From Variovorax ginsengisoli (GTDB taxonomy: Bacteria > Pseudomonadota > Gammaproteobacteria > Burkholderiales > Burkholderiaceae_C), in the NCBI RefSeq assembly GCF_030486595.1, contig NZ_JAUJZH010000004.1, forward strand, positions 124,001-188,000: a DNA stretch of 64,000 nucleotides, in the 5' to 3' direction. The notes below the pieces were generated by a model. It did no database searches and was not told the DNA's origin. It was given only the letters and a program-made list of their open reading frames with translations. Shown in pieces: positions 56,731 through 64,000 of the stretch (its first letter is position 1; every line of letters starts with the position of its first letter). A program made the position numbers and the translations under genes.

Positions 56731-57426
56731 TCAGCCCGCGCGCTTGCGCGCCGGCGCAGGTCGCTTGGCGGACGCGCTGGCGCCGCGGCGCGTGGCCGGC
56801 ACCTTCTTGGCGGCGGCCGGCCTCTCGGCGGCCCGGGCCGTTGCGGACGCTGCGCCAGAGCCCGCGTGATCGCCCAGCGGCTGCGGCATCACCGGCATCT
56901 TGAGCTGGGAGGCTTCCTGCAGCGCCGAACTGGCGATCTGCTGGAACTGCTGGGTCAACGCACCCCACCACTGGACCGGATCGACGACGCCAGCCGAGTC
57001 TTGGGCGGCGGCGGCCTTGGCGCGCTTCGGCGCCGGGGGCTCTTCGGCCTCCGGCTGCGCTTCGGGTTCGGGTTCGGGTTCGGGTTCGGGTTCGGCCGCG
57101 GCCGGCCGGGTGAAGGCGTTGGCGAGGTCTTCCATGCGGACGTTCATGCCGCGCAAGGTCGAGAGCGTCATCTTCTGCACCTCGAGCGCCTGGATGGTCG
57201 CCTTCAGCGCGTGGCCGTTCTGCTCGAGCCAATACTGCACGGTCTTGAGCTCCTGGATGCGCTTGTCGACCTCTTCGACGCTCAGCGTCGGCGCCACCCA
57301 GCTCGACAGGCTCGGCAGGCCGGGCACGGCGCCGGGCGAGGCGCTGGCGCCGCCCGTCAAATTCTTGAGGAAGTCGAAGCCCGGAACGAACTGACTGAAG
57401 GCGAAGGGCTTGCTGGCGTCGCTCAT
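56731..57426 (-). CDS. phaM: PhaM-type polyhydroxyalkanoate granule-associated protein
   Basis: A 231-residue protein. The N-terminus FSQFVPGFDFLKNLTGG, SWVAPTLSVEEVDKRIQELK and VQYWLEQNGHALKATIQALEVQK match Ralstonia PhaM, which activates PHA synthase and ties granules to the nucleoid. The middle is an acidic Pro-Glu repeat encoded by a hexanucleotide tandem repeat; the C-terminal 50 residues are Lys/Arg/Ala-rich, resembling the DNA-binding tail of PhaM. It is 10 bases downstream-adjacent to the FIST gene, transcribed before it. Confidence 0.85.
   Translation of the reverse strand: MSDASKPFAFSQFVPGFDFLKNLTGGASASPGAVPGLPSLSSWVAPTLSVEEVDKRIQELKTVQYWLEQNGHALKATIQALEVQKMTLSTLRGMNVRMEDLANAFTRPAAAEPEPEPEPEPEAQPEAEEPPAPKRAKAAAAQDSAGVVDPVQWWGALTQQFQQIASSALQEASQLKMPVMPQPLGDHAGSGAASATARAAERPAAAKKVPATRRGASASAKRPAPARKRAG
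57061..57096. repeat. Hexanucleotide tandem repeat (TTCGGG)5-TTCGGC
   Basis: Six units of 6 bases within the phaM gene encode the Glu-Pro repeats on the minus strand. Unit gain or loss would keep the frame, so the length may vary between strains. Confidence 0.9.
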
Positions 57427-57562
57427 GGCGTGCTCCGGGTCTGTGTTTATTGTCCGGGCAGCTTACTCCAAGCGTCAGGGCTTTTGGGGTGCCCGGCTGC
57501 ATCCGGCACTCGCCATGAGGGCCCGGCTTGTGGACAATGCCCAAACAGACACAGAAAGACAC

Positions 57563-57973
57563 ATGTCCATCTTCCATCTCGCCTTCCATGTCCGCGATCT
57601 CGACCAGGCGCGCCGCTTCTACGGCGGCGTGCTGGGCTGCGCAGAAGGCCGCAGCACCGACACCTGGGTCGACTTCGATTTCTTCGGCCACCAGATCTCG
57701 CTGCATCTCGGCGAGCCCTTCGCCACCGCGCGCACCGGCCGCGTGGGCGAGGTGATGGTGCCGATGCCGCATTTCGGCATCGTGCTCGAGCTGCCGGCCT
57801 GGCAGGAACTGGCGAAGCGGCTCGAGGCGTCGGGCATGGACTTCGTGCTCAAGCCGCAGGTGCGCTTCGAGGGCCTGCCGGGCGAGCAATGGACCATGTT
57901 CTTCTGCGACCCCTTCGGCAATCCGATCGAAGCCAAGGGCTTCCGGTCGCTGGACACCGTCTACGACGCATGA
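57563..57973 (+). CDS. VOC/glyoxalase-superfamily protein
   Basis: A 136-residue protein of the vicinal-oxygen-chelate fold with two beta-alpha-beta-beta-beta modules. Metal-site-like residues occur in HLAFHVRDLDQARRFYGGVLG, in HLGEP, and FCDPFGNPIEAKGF at the end. The reaction is not known; the family includes dioxygenases, lyases and resistance proteins. Its stop overlaps the next start (ATGA). Confidence 0.8.
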   Translation: MSIFHLAFHVRDLDQARRFYGGVLGCAEGRSTDTWVDFDFFGHQISLHLGEPFATARTGRVGEVMVPMPHFGIVLELPAWQELAKRLEASGMDFVLKPQVRFEGLPGEQWTMFFCDPFGNPIEAKGFRSLDTVYDA

Positions 57974-59154
57974 CTGTGCGGGCCGCGCCAGCCGCCCCGC
58001 CGATGCGCCTGCGCATCGGCGGGGCGGCGGCTGCGTTGCTGTTCGCCGCCACGGCCGCCCACGCGGTGCAGGACTGCGAACTCAACGGCCAGGCCGTGAA
58101 CCCGGCCAACGCGGCAACCACTGCCGGCAAGACCGGCGTGATGCGTTGCAAGGACCGCGACAGCGGCCAGCTGGTCCGCGAGCAGCAGGTCCAGAGCGGC
58201 ACCTTCATGGGCCTGGTGCGCTTCTACGAGGACGGCAAGCTCGCAAAGGAGCACGGCCTGAACGCCCGCGGCAACATCGAAGGCCGGGCGCGCGAGTTCT
58301 CGCCCTCCGGTCAGGTATTGCGCGACGCCACCTACGAGGACGGCCACGAAATGGGCCTGGTGCGCATCTTCTACCCGGACGGGTCGCTGCGCCGCGTCAC
58401 CTTCTTCGCCGATGCGGCGGGCGAGCGCGCCTCGGTCGAGTTCACCGAACGCGGCCAGCTCTCGGCGCTGCGCTGCGGCGACAAGCCGGTGCTGGCCCCC
58501 GCGGCCGACGACGCGCAGCTGTGCGGCTTCGTCGGCGGCGCCTCGCGGGTCGAGCTGTTCGATGCCAGGGGCGTCCTGCGCTCGCGGCTGTCCTACGTGG
58601 CCGGCAAGCGGGTGCGCAGCGAAGAGCTCTACGACAACGGCAAGCCCGCGGCCCAGGACGAGATGATGGGCAACCAGCGCATCGAACGGCGCTTTTCGTC
58701 CGAAGGCGTCAAGCGCCGCGAGGCGGTCTCGCTGCTGGGCGAGCGCGGCGCGGTCAGGCAGCGCGAGCAGGAGTACTCCGAGCGGGGGACGCTGGTGCGC
58801 GAGCAGCGCTGGAACAGCACGGGATCGCCGCTGAGCGACGAGAGCTTCTACCAGAACGGCCAGCCGCGCAGCAAGTCGGTCTATGGCGTGGACGGCAACC
58901 CGCGCCTGATCGAGGTCACCGAATACCACGACAACGGCCAGCGCGCCGCGATCGGCCGCTACCTGGCCAACGACCGCCTGCGCCAGCTGCCGACCGGCAC
59001 CCACCAGCGATTCAGCGACAGCGGCCTGCTCATCGCCGAATCGGTCTACGACGACAAGGGCCGCGTCACCCGCGAACGCAGCTGGGACGCCAACGGCAAG
59101 CTGGAGCGGGACGACGAAGTGTTCGAGGATGGGTCGCGGAGAGTGAAGCCCTGA
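57970..59154 (+). CDS. Exported YwqK/MORN-like repeat protein
   Basis: A 394-residue exported protein. The signal peptide ends in AHA after a hydrophobic Ala/Leu core. The mature protein contains at least eight copies of a repeat of the form Y-x-D/N-G-x-L followed about 10 residues later by a Tyr or Phe: FYEDGKLAKEHG, FYPDGSLRR, LYDNGKPAAQ, FYQNGQPRSK, EYHDNGQRAAI. This is the YwqK-type (MORN-like) repeat family, some of whose members are toxin-antitoxin antitoxins in Bacillus. No toxin gene is next to it. The role is unknown. Confidence 0.68.
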   Translation: MTVRAAPAAPPMRLRIGGAAAALLFAATAAHAVQDCELNGQAVNPANAATTAGKTGVMRCKDRDSGQLVREQQVQSGTFMGLVRFYEDGKLAKEHGLNARGNIEGRAREFSPSGQVLRDATYEDGHEMGLVRIFYPDGSLRRVTFFADAAGERASVEFTERGQLSALRCGDKPVLAPAADDAQLCGFVGGASRVELFDARGVLRSRLSYVAGKRVRSEELYDNGKPAAQDEMMGNQRIERRFSSEGVKRREAVSLLGERGAVRQREQEYSERGTLVREQRWNSTGSPLSDESFYQNGQPRSKSVYGVDGNPRLIEVTEYHDNGQRAAIGRYLANDRLRQLPTGTHQRFSDSGLLIAESVYDDKGRVTRERSWDANGKLERDDEVFEDGSRRVKP

Positions 59155-59163
59155 GACCTTGCG

Positions 59164-59203
59164 GGACAGACCAAGAAACTGCGCAGCAGTTTTTGCTCTG
59201 TCC
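59164..59203. terminator. Long imperfect hairpin between convergent genes
   Basis: GGACAGA...TCTGTCC outer arms enclose CAAGAAACTGC and GCAGTTTTTG, forming an extended stem between the YwqK-like gene and the convergent TctC gene. T-runs at the base are short, so the terminator role is a suggestion. The 62-base gap holds nothing else. Confidence 0.45.
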
Positions 59204-59216
59204 TCAACTGACTAGG

Positions 59217-60194
59217 TCAATCCAACTTGATCCCCGCCGCCTTGATGATCGGCCCCCACCGCTGCGACTCCGCCCGCGACAGCGCCGCGAACTGAGCCGG
59301 CGAGCCCGGCATCGCCTCCATGCCGAAGTCGCTGAAGCGCTTCTGCACCGCCGGCGTCGTGAAGGCACGGTTGAGATCGCCATTCAGCCGCGCGACGATC
59401 GGCGCCGGAATCCCGGCCGGGCCGACGATGCCCTGGAAGGCGAACACCTCGGAATTCGCGACGCCGACTTCGGCCAGCGTCGGCACGTCCGGCAGCAGCT
59501 TCGAGCGGCTGCCCGATCCGATCGCCAGCACGCGCACCTTCTTGCCCTGCATGATCGACAGGCCCGAGGCCAAGTCGAGGAACATCGCCGGCACCTGGCC
59601 GCCCATCACGTCGGCCATCGCCGGTGCGGCGCCGCGGTAAGGAATGTGGGTGATGAAGGTGCCGGTGCGGACCTTGAACATCTCCATCGCCAGGTGGTGC
59701 GGAGAGCCGTTGCCCGGCGAGGCGTAGTTGACCTTGCCCGGATTGGCCTTCACGTAGGCCAGGAAGGCCTTGAAGTCCTGCGCCGGAAAGTCCGGATGCA
59801 CGACCAGCGCCAGCGGGAACTTGCCGATCGCGCCGATGTAGCTGAAGTCCTTCTCGGGATTGAAGGGCAGCTTGCTGAACAGGTGCTCGTTGAAGGCCAG
59901 CAGCGCGTTGTCGGCCGACATGATCGTGTAGCCGTCGGGCTTGGCCTTGGCGACCAGTTCGGCGCCGATGTTGGTCGAGGCGCCGGGGCGATTGTCGATC
60001 ACGATCTGCTGGCCCAGCGTCTGCCGCATCGCCTCGGACAGGGTGCGCGCGATCACGTCGGTGCCGCCGCCGGCCGGGTACGGCACGACCCACTTGATCA
60101 ACTGGTCGGGAAAAGCGCCCTGGGCGCGCGCCCACGGTGCCGCGGCAGCGGCCGCGGTGGCAGCGAGGGTGGTGAGCAGGGTTCTGCGATCCAT
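59217..60194 (-). CDS. Bug/TctC-family tripartite tricarboxylate transporter receptor (orphan)
   Basis: A 325-residue solute receptor. DRRTLLTTLAATAAAAAAPWARAQ is a Tat-like signal peptide (twin arginines, long Ala core). The mature part has IKWVVPYPAGGGTDVIAR, DNRPGASTNIGAELV, and HIPYRGAAPAM, the Bug family signature. No TctAB partner genes are present. It lies just downstream of the DUF2783/hydroxylase genes, 50 bases away on the same strand, so it may bring in an aromatic or dicarboxylic precursor for that pathway (inference). Confidence 0.86.
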   Translation of the reverse strand: MDRRTLLTTLAATAAAAAAPWARAQGAFPDQLIKWVVPYPAGGGTDVIARTLSEAMRQTLGQQIVIDNRPGASTNIGAELVAKAKPDGYTIMSADNALLAFNEHLFSKLPFNPEKDFSYIGAIGKFPLALVVHPDFPAQDFKAFLAYVKANPGKVNYASPGNGSPHHLAMEMFKVRTGTFITHIPYRGAAPAMADVMGGQVPAMFLDLASGLSIMQGKKVRVLAIGSGSRSKLLPDVPTLAEVGVANSEVFAFQGIVGPAGIPAPIVARLNGDLNRAFTTPAVQKRFSDFGMEAMPGSPAQFAALSRAESQRWGPIIKAAGIKLD

Positions 60195-60244
60195 CGAAAG
60201 GTCTCCTGGTTTGTGTCTTCAAATGTAAGGGCTCCGCCGAGGGC

Positions 60245-60454
60245 TCAGGCGGAGAGCGACGGCGTCGGCAGCCCGTCGATCGCTTGCGCGAGCGCCTCGC
60301 GGCAGCGCGCCTCGTCACCGACCTGCTCGAACAGCAGCAGCGCGAGCCGGGCGAGGAACAGCGATTCCCGCTCGGGGCCGGCCTCGCTGATGGCGCGTGC
60401 GCATTCGGCGTAGACGCGATCGCGCGCCTCGGGTGGCAGGGCGGTAATAGTCAT
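60245..60454 (-). CDS. DUF2783 family small protein
   Basis: A 69-residue protein, MTITALPPEARDRVYAECARAI and a C-terminal acidic helix. DUF2783 proteins are usually encoded next to flavin hydroxylases of the MhpA/PheA type, as here. Its ATG overlaps the hydroxylase stop (ATGA). A helper role for the hydroxylase is likely but not proven. Confidence 0.78.
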   Translation of the reverse strand: MTITALPPEARDRVYAECARAISEAGPERESLFLARLALLLFEQVGDEARCREALAQAIDGLPTPSLSA

Positions 60455-62196
60455 GCGGACTCCTTGGGGATCAGCGCGGCCGCCCGCGCCAGGGCCTGGC
60501 GCAGCGCGCCGGGGGGCGGCCAGCGCCAGCGCGCCGCCACGTGGCCGTCGGGGCGCAGCAGATAGACGGCCCCTTGTCGCGCACCAAGCGCTTCGAACAC
60601 CTGCGGGTCGGCGTCCCGCGGCGACAGCGCGCACAGCGCCACGGACAACGGGCCGGCCTGCGCCTGCGCCACCTCGGCACGCAGGGCGTCGTCGGCCTGC
60701 GTCAGGTTCAGCAGCAGCACGGTGAAGGCCGCGCCGACCCGGTCGGTGAGGTGCGAGCCGTCGGCTAGCGCCTGCTCGGGCAGGGCCTCGCCGGGCCGCG
60801 GCCCCTGCGCCAGTTCGTCGCCCGGGCTCGACAGCATCGAGCCCTCATAGCCCACGGCCTGGGTCTGGCGCGGATTGATCAGGTTGGCGATGCCGCGGTG
60901 CGCGCCCGCCAGCGACAGCGCCGCCTCGCGCAGCAGGTCGAAGCCGCGCGAGGGCGGCGACATGAACTCGGTGCTGCGCATCGCGTTCTCGGCATTGATG
61001 TGGAAGGCCGCGATGCGCTCCTGCGAATAGCTGTCGAGCAGCGACGCATCGGACACGCCGCGCGCCACCAGCGCCAGCTTCCAGGCCAGGTTGTCGGCGT
61101 CGTCGAAGCCCGAGTTGAGTCCGCGCACGCCGAAGATCGGCATCGCATGGGCCGCGTTGCCGGCGAACAGCACGCGCCCGTGCCGGTAGCGCTCGAGCGT
61201 CATCGCGCCGGCGCGGTAGACCGAGGTCCATACCGTGTGCCAGGGCAGGTGGCCTTCGCCGATCGCATCGAGATGCCGCTGCACGAATTCCTGCACCGCC
61301 GCGGGCTGCAGGGCCTCCTCGGTGCTCTGGCCGGCGCGCAGCTGATAGTCGATGCGCCAGATGTCGTCGGGCTGCTTGTGCATCAGCACCGTCGAGCCAG
61401 GGTTCCACGGCGGGTCGAACCAGGCGCGGCGTTCGGTCGGATGGCCGCTGTGCAGCTCGATGTCGATGATCACGTAGCGGCCTTCGTAGCCGGTGCCGAC
61501 CAGCTCGAGGCCGAGCGACTTGCGCACGAAGCTCTGGCCGCCGTCGCAGGCCGCCAGCCATCGGCTGCGCAGCGCATGGTCGCCGAGCGCATTGCGCACC
61601 GACAGCCGCAGTCCATCGGCCTCCTCCTCGATCCCGGCCAGCGTGCTGCCCCACCGGATGTCGACCAGGCCCGGCGCCGCGGCGTTGCGGCGCTCGATCT
61701 CGTCCAGCAGGTACTGTTCGATGTAGTACTGCTCGAGATTGATCATCGGCGGCAGCTTCTGGCGCTCGTCATGCGGCATCTCGAAGCGGAACACCTCTTC
61801 GGTCTTGTAGAAGCTGCGTCCGCCGGTCCAGGGCAGGCCCTTCGCCAGGAAGGCCGGCAGCGCGCCGAGGCGCTCGATGATCTCGAGGCTTCGGCGCGAG
61901 ATGCAGGCCGCGCGGCTGCCGACGCAGACCGTGTCGTCGGCTTCGAGCACCACGCTGCGCACCCCATGGTTCGCGAGCCCGAGCGCGAGCGCCATGCCGA
62001 CCGGGCCGCCGCCGGCGATCACCACCGGATGCAGGCCGGCTTCGACGCCCCCCACCAGCGGCGGCAGCGAAGGCGCGAAGCGCGTGTAGTGGAAGGCGCC
62101 GACCGAGGGCGGCAGTTCGACGCCGGCCGGCGGGATCGGGCCGGTGGCGGCGTCGCCGGCGCGGGCGGCGGGAGGGGTCGCGGCAGCGGTGTTCAT
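60451..62196 (-). CDS. MhpA/PheA-type FAD-dependent aromatic hydroxylase
   Basis: A 581-residue monooxygenase that hydroxylates a phenolic ring. The FAD motif IAGGGPVGMALALGLANHG lies near residue 60, and GRVLFAGNAAHAMPIFGVRGLNSG near 320 is the second FAD motif. The long C-terminal domain from residue 420 is typical of phenol- and hydroxyphenyl-acid hydroxylases. A 25-residue Pro/Ala-rich N-terminal tail precedes the fold. Together with the FAH gene nearby it could make gentisate or homogentisate from a hydroxy-aromatic acid (inference). It is divergent from a LuxR gene. Confidence 0.86.
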   Translation of the reverse strand: MNTAAATPPAARAGDAATGPIPPAGVELPPSVGAFHYTRFAPSLPPLVGGVEAGLHPVVIAGGGPVGMALALGLANHGVRSVVLEADDTVCVGSRAACISRRSLEIIERLGALPAFLAKGLPWTGGRSFYKTEEVFRFEMPHDERQKLPPMINLEQYYIEQYLLDEIERRNAAAPGLVDIRWGSTLAGIEEEADGLRLSVRNALGDHALRSRWLAACDGGQSFVRKSLGLELVGTGYEGRYVIIDIELHSGHPTERRAWFDPPWNPGSTVLMHKQPDDIWRIDYQLRAGQSTEEALQPAAVQEFVQRHLDAIGEGHLPWHTVWTSVYRAGAMTLERYRHGRVLFAGNAAHAMPIFGVRGLNSGFDDADNLAWKLALVARGVSDASLLDSYSQERIAAFHINAENAMRSTEFMSPPSRGFDLLREAALSLAGAHRGIANLINPRQTQAVGYEGSMLSSPGDELAQGPRPGEALPEQALADGSHLTDRVGAAFTVLLLNLTQADDALRAEVAQAQAGPLSVALCALSPRDADPQVFEALGARQGAVYLLRPDGHVAARWRWPPPGALRQALARAAALIPKESA

Positions 62197-62238
62197 GGAA
62201 GGGGATTGTCCGGATGCGGCGGCTCGCCCTTTGTCATA

Positions 62239-62252
62239 ACTTCGTACGAAGT
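62239..62252. promoter_or_regulatory. Perfect 14-bp palindrome between hydroxylase and LuxR genes
   Basis: ACTTCGTACGAAGT lies in the 74-base divergent region, 43 bases before the hydroxylase ATG and 19 before the LuxR ATG. It is a good candidate for the site of the LuxR-type regulator or another dimeric regulator. No clear -35/-10 pair was assigned. Confidence 0.55.
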
Positions 62253-62270
62253 GATTACCCTAGGAATGCA

Positions 62271-63041
62271 ATGAAACGCTGGCCCGTCCGTGCCCACGAC
62301 CAAGCCCTGGCGGGCCCGGTGGTCGGCAGCGTGCTGGCCGGCATCGGCACCGCCCACCTGGCCGCCAGCTACCTAGCGGCGATGCACCGGGTGCTGCCGG
62401 TGACCTTCTGCACGGTCTTCGCGGCCGGCGCCAACGGCCGCATCGAGACGATCTCGGCCGCCAGCAGCTACGGCAACACGGCGGAGCGCACCGCCGAGCG
62501 CTACGTGGCCGAGCGTTTCGACCGGCTCGACCCGCACATGGCCTGGCTGGCGGGCCGCAAGCTGCCGAAGCGGCCGCAGTTGTGGCTCGGCCACCACCGG
62601 GCCGAGGAGGTCGAAGATGCCGCCTACCGTGCCGCCTGCTACAGCGACGTCGGCATCCGCGAGCGCAGCTCGGTGCTGTTGCTGCTGCCGAGCGGCCAGC
62701 GCGCCGCGGTGAGCTTCTACCGCAGCCTGGCCCAGCCCGATTTCGGGCCGGCGGATTTCGCGCTGCTCGAAGCCCACGCCGCGCTGCTGGCCGAAGCCAC
62801 CGCCGCCCACGGCCGCAGCGCCGTCGCCGCCCGCGAGGCCGCGGAGCCGGCACTGGCCTCGCGCCTGCTGGCGCTGAGCCTGCGCGAGCGCGAGGTGATC
62901 GGCCACCTGCTGGCCGGCAAGACCGCCAAGGAGACGGCGCGCGAGATCGGGATCGAGCTGACGACGGTGCGCACGCACCAATACCGTGCGTTCCGTCGGC
63001 TCGGGCTGCGGACCCTCAAGGAACTGATGCGCAGCGCCTGA
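62271..63041 (+). CDS. LuxR-family (GerE-type HTH) transcriptional regulator
   Basis: A 256-residue regulator with AGGAAT 5 nt before the ATG. The C-terminal GerE helix-turn-helix starts at LSLREREVIGHLLAGKTAKE and includes TVRTHQYRAFRRLGL. The N-terminal 180 residues show no autoinducer-binding motif nor a receiver domain, and may fold as a GAF-like ligand sensor. It is divergent from the hydroxylase, with which it shares a palindrome, and converges with the FAH gene. It is probably the pathway-specific regulator. Confidence 0.83.
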   Translation: MKRWPVRAHDQALAGPVVGSVLAGIGTAHLAASYLAAMHRVLPVTFCTVFAAGANGRIETISAASSYGNTAERTAERYVAERFDRLDPHMAWLAGRKLPKRPQLWLGHHRAEEVEDAAYRAACYSDVGIRERSSVLLLLPSGQRAAVSFYRSLAQPDFGPADFALLEAHAALLAEATAAHGRSAVAAREAAEPALASRLLALSLREREVIGHLLAGKTAKETAREIGIELTTVRTHQYRAFRRLGLRTLKELMRSA

Positions 63042-63056
63042 GCGCCGGGGCAGTGG

Positions 63057-64000
63057 CTAGCCCGCTGCCGCCACCACTTCCTGGTCGATCGCACCGAACA
63101 CCGACTGCCCATCCGCATCCTTCATCTCGATCCGGATGGTGTCGCCGTACTTCATGAACTCGGTGCTGGGCTGGCCGTCCTGGATGGTCTCGATGCAGCG
63201 CTTCTCGGCGATGCAGCTGTAGCCCTTGGGCCATTCCATGCGGCCCTTCTTCTCGACGCCCTTGTTGCTCACGGTGCCGCTGCCGACGATGCTGCCGGCG
63301 CGCACGTTGCGGGTCTTGGCGATGTGCGCGATCAGCTCGCCGAAGTGGAAGGTCATCTCCTCGCCCGCATCGCACATCCCGACCTTGCGGCCGTTCCACG
63401 TGCTTTGCAGCGGCAGGTGCACGCGGCCACCCTGCCAGGCCTCGCCCAGCTCGCCCGGCGTCACGGCCACCGGGCTGAAGGCGGTGGCCGGCTTGCTCTG
63501 GAAGAAGCCGAAGCCCTTGGCCAGTTCGGCCGGGATCAGGTTGCGCAGGCTGACGTCGTTGGCGAGCATCACGAGCCGGATGCCGTCCAGCGCCTGCGCC
63601 GCCGTCGCGCCCATCCTGACGTCGCCGGTGACGACCGCGATCTCGGCCTCGAAATCGATGCCGAAGGCCTCGCTGGCCACCACCACCGGATCGCAGGGAC
63701 CGATGAAGTCGTCGCTGCCGCCCTGGGACATCAGCGGGTCGCTGTAGAAGCTCGCGGGCACCTCGGCGTTGCGCGCCTTGCGCACCAGTTCGACGTGGTT
63801 CAGGTAGGCCGAACCGTCGGCCCACTGGTAGGCGCGCGGCAGCGGCGCCATGCACTGCGCCGGATCGAAGGGGAACGCGTGGCGGGCCCGCCCGGCGTTG
63901 AGCGCGTCGTAGAGATCCTGCAGCTGCGGGCTCATGAAGCCCCAGTCGTCGAGCACCTGCTGCATGCGGCTGGCGATGCCGGTGGCGTAGTGGGCGCTGG
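63057..64000 (-). CDS. Fumarylacetoacetate hydrolase family protein (5' end outside window)
   Basis: The last 313 or so codons of an FAH-fold hydrolase. The frame is open to the right edge at 64000: the Met at 63965 is preceded by in-frame family residues (HYATGIASR), so the true start lies beyond the window. The FAH core shows DFEAEIAVVTGDV, which binds the metal, NDVSLRNLIPAELAKGFGFFQSKP and GSIVGSGTVSNKG. It cleaves a beta-diketo acid such as fumarylacetoacetate or fumarylpyruvate. The nearby hydroxylase suggests a gentisate- or homogentisate-like route. Confidence 0.86.
   Translation of the reverse strand, partial: SAHYATGIASRMQQVLDDWGFMSPQLQDLYDALNAGRARHAFPFDPAQCMAPLPRAYQWADGSAYLNHVELVRKARNAEVPASFYSDPLMSQGGSDDFIGPCDPVVVASEAFGIDFEAEIAVVTGDVRMGATAAQALDGIRLVMLANDVSLRNLIPAELAKGFGFFQSKPATAFSPVAVTPGELGEAWQGGRVHLPLQSTWNGRKVGMCDAGEEMTFHFGELIAHIAKTRNVRAGSIVGSGTVSNKGVEKKGRMEWPKGYSCIAEKRCIETIQDGQPSTEFMKYGDTIRIEMKDADGQSVFGAIDQEVVAAAG

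Noticed and set aside
59155..59216. Toxin gene partner for the YwqK-like protein
   Set aside because: The gap is 62 bases and the neighbours are a VOC protein and a TctC receptor; no toxin-antitoxin pairing is supported.

Overview
The window looks like chromosomal DNA of a high-GC betaproteobacterium of the family Comamonadaceae, probably Variovorax or a close relative (inference). The signs are the recG-oxyR-dps-ubiA order, two orphan Bug/TctC-type solute receptors, a PhaM-type granule protein, and G/C-rich intergenic repeats of a kind I associate with that family. No prophage, IS element, CRISPR array or plasmid gene was seen. It is a core-gene island (ribosomal proteins, rpoA, secY, an initiator tRNA, recG, queA, tgt, proC, ubiA) set between catabolic blocks.

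Left part (1-26300). A D-xylose-type ABC transporter (xylF-xylH-xylG, minus strand) is divergent from an E1 alpha/beta 2-oxoacid or acetoin dehydrogenase pair with a MarR regulator. Then comes a long amide-utilisation block on the minus strand: a nitrile-cluster-type amidase with the K96/S171/S195 triad, a Urt/Liv-type ABC transporter whose genes overlap by 4 bases, a second amidase, a wrecked acetamidase/formamidase gene and an SDR. Upstream sit a cytoplasmic AmiC-like ligand sensor and a divergent MarR gene. Copies of TTTCC-N2-GGAAA lie at both promoters. Next are an orphan TctC protein, a cfa-DUF1840 pair, and a plus-strand aryl-CoA operon: flavin monooxygenase/OYE fusion, MarR, crotonase, acyl-CoA dehydrogenase, CoA ligase, Rid-family protein. 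This fits the aerobic 2-aminobenzoyl-CoA (or salicylyl-CoA) route.

Middle (26400-35600). The spc-alpha ribosomal block runs on the minus strand from rplN to rplQ and ends in tRNA-fMet and a shared bidirectional terminator. The S10 genes that usually precede rplN are absent here. A terminator-like hairpin lies between rpsK and rpsD, and two similar hairpins follow rpsD and rpoA.

Right part (35600-64000). A phytase-like esterase gene and proC face ubiA-dps-oxyR-recG; queA-tgt follow, then an aldose epimerase divergent from an SDR. A lipid-remodelling operon (CREST-type membrane hydrolase, LplT-PlsC fusion, PAP2 phosphatase) is divergent from an XRE regulator. A 17-bp inverted repeat, GTATCG-N5-CGATAC, occurs in that promoter region and again before a small three-gene membrane/zinc-ribbon operon. 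Two tandem-aptamer glycine riboswitches follow one after the other, each before a DadA/glycine-oxidase-like gene. The first of these enzymes has lost several conserved motifs although its frame is open. FIST, PhaM, VOC and YwqK-repeat proteins, a second orphan TctC protein, and a flavin hydroxylase/DUF2783/LuxR/FAH aromatic cluster complete the window; the FAH gene runs off the right edge.
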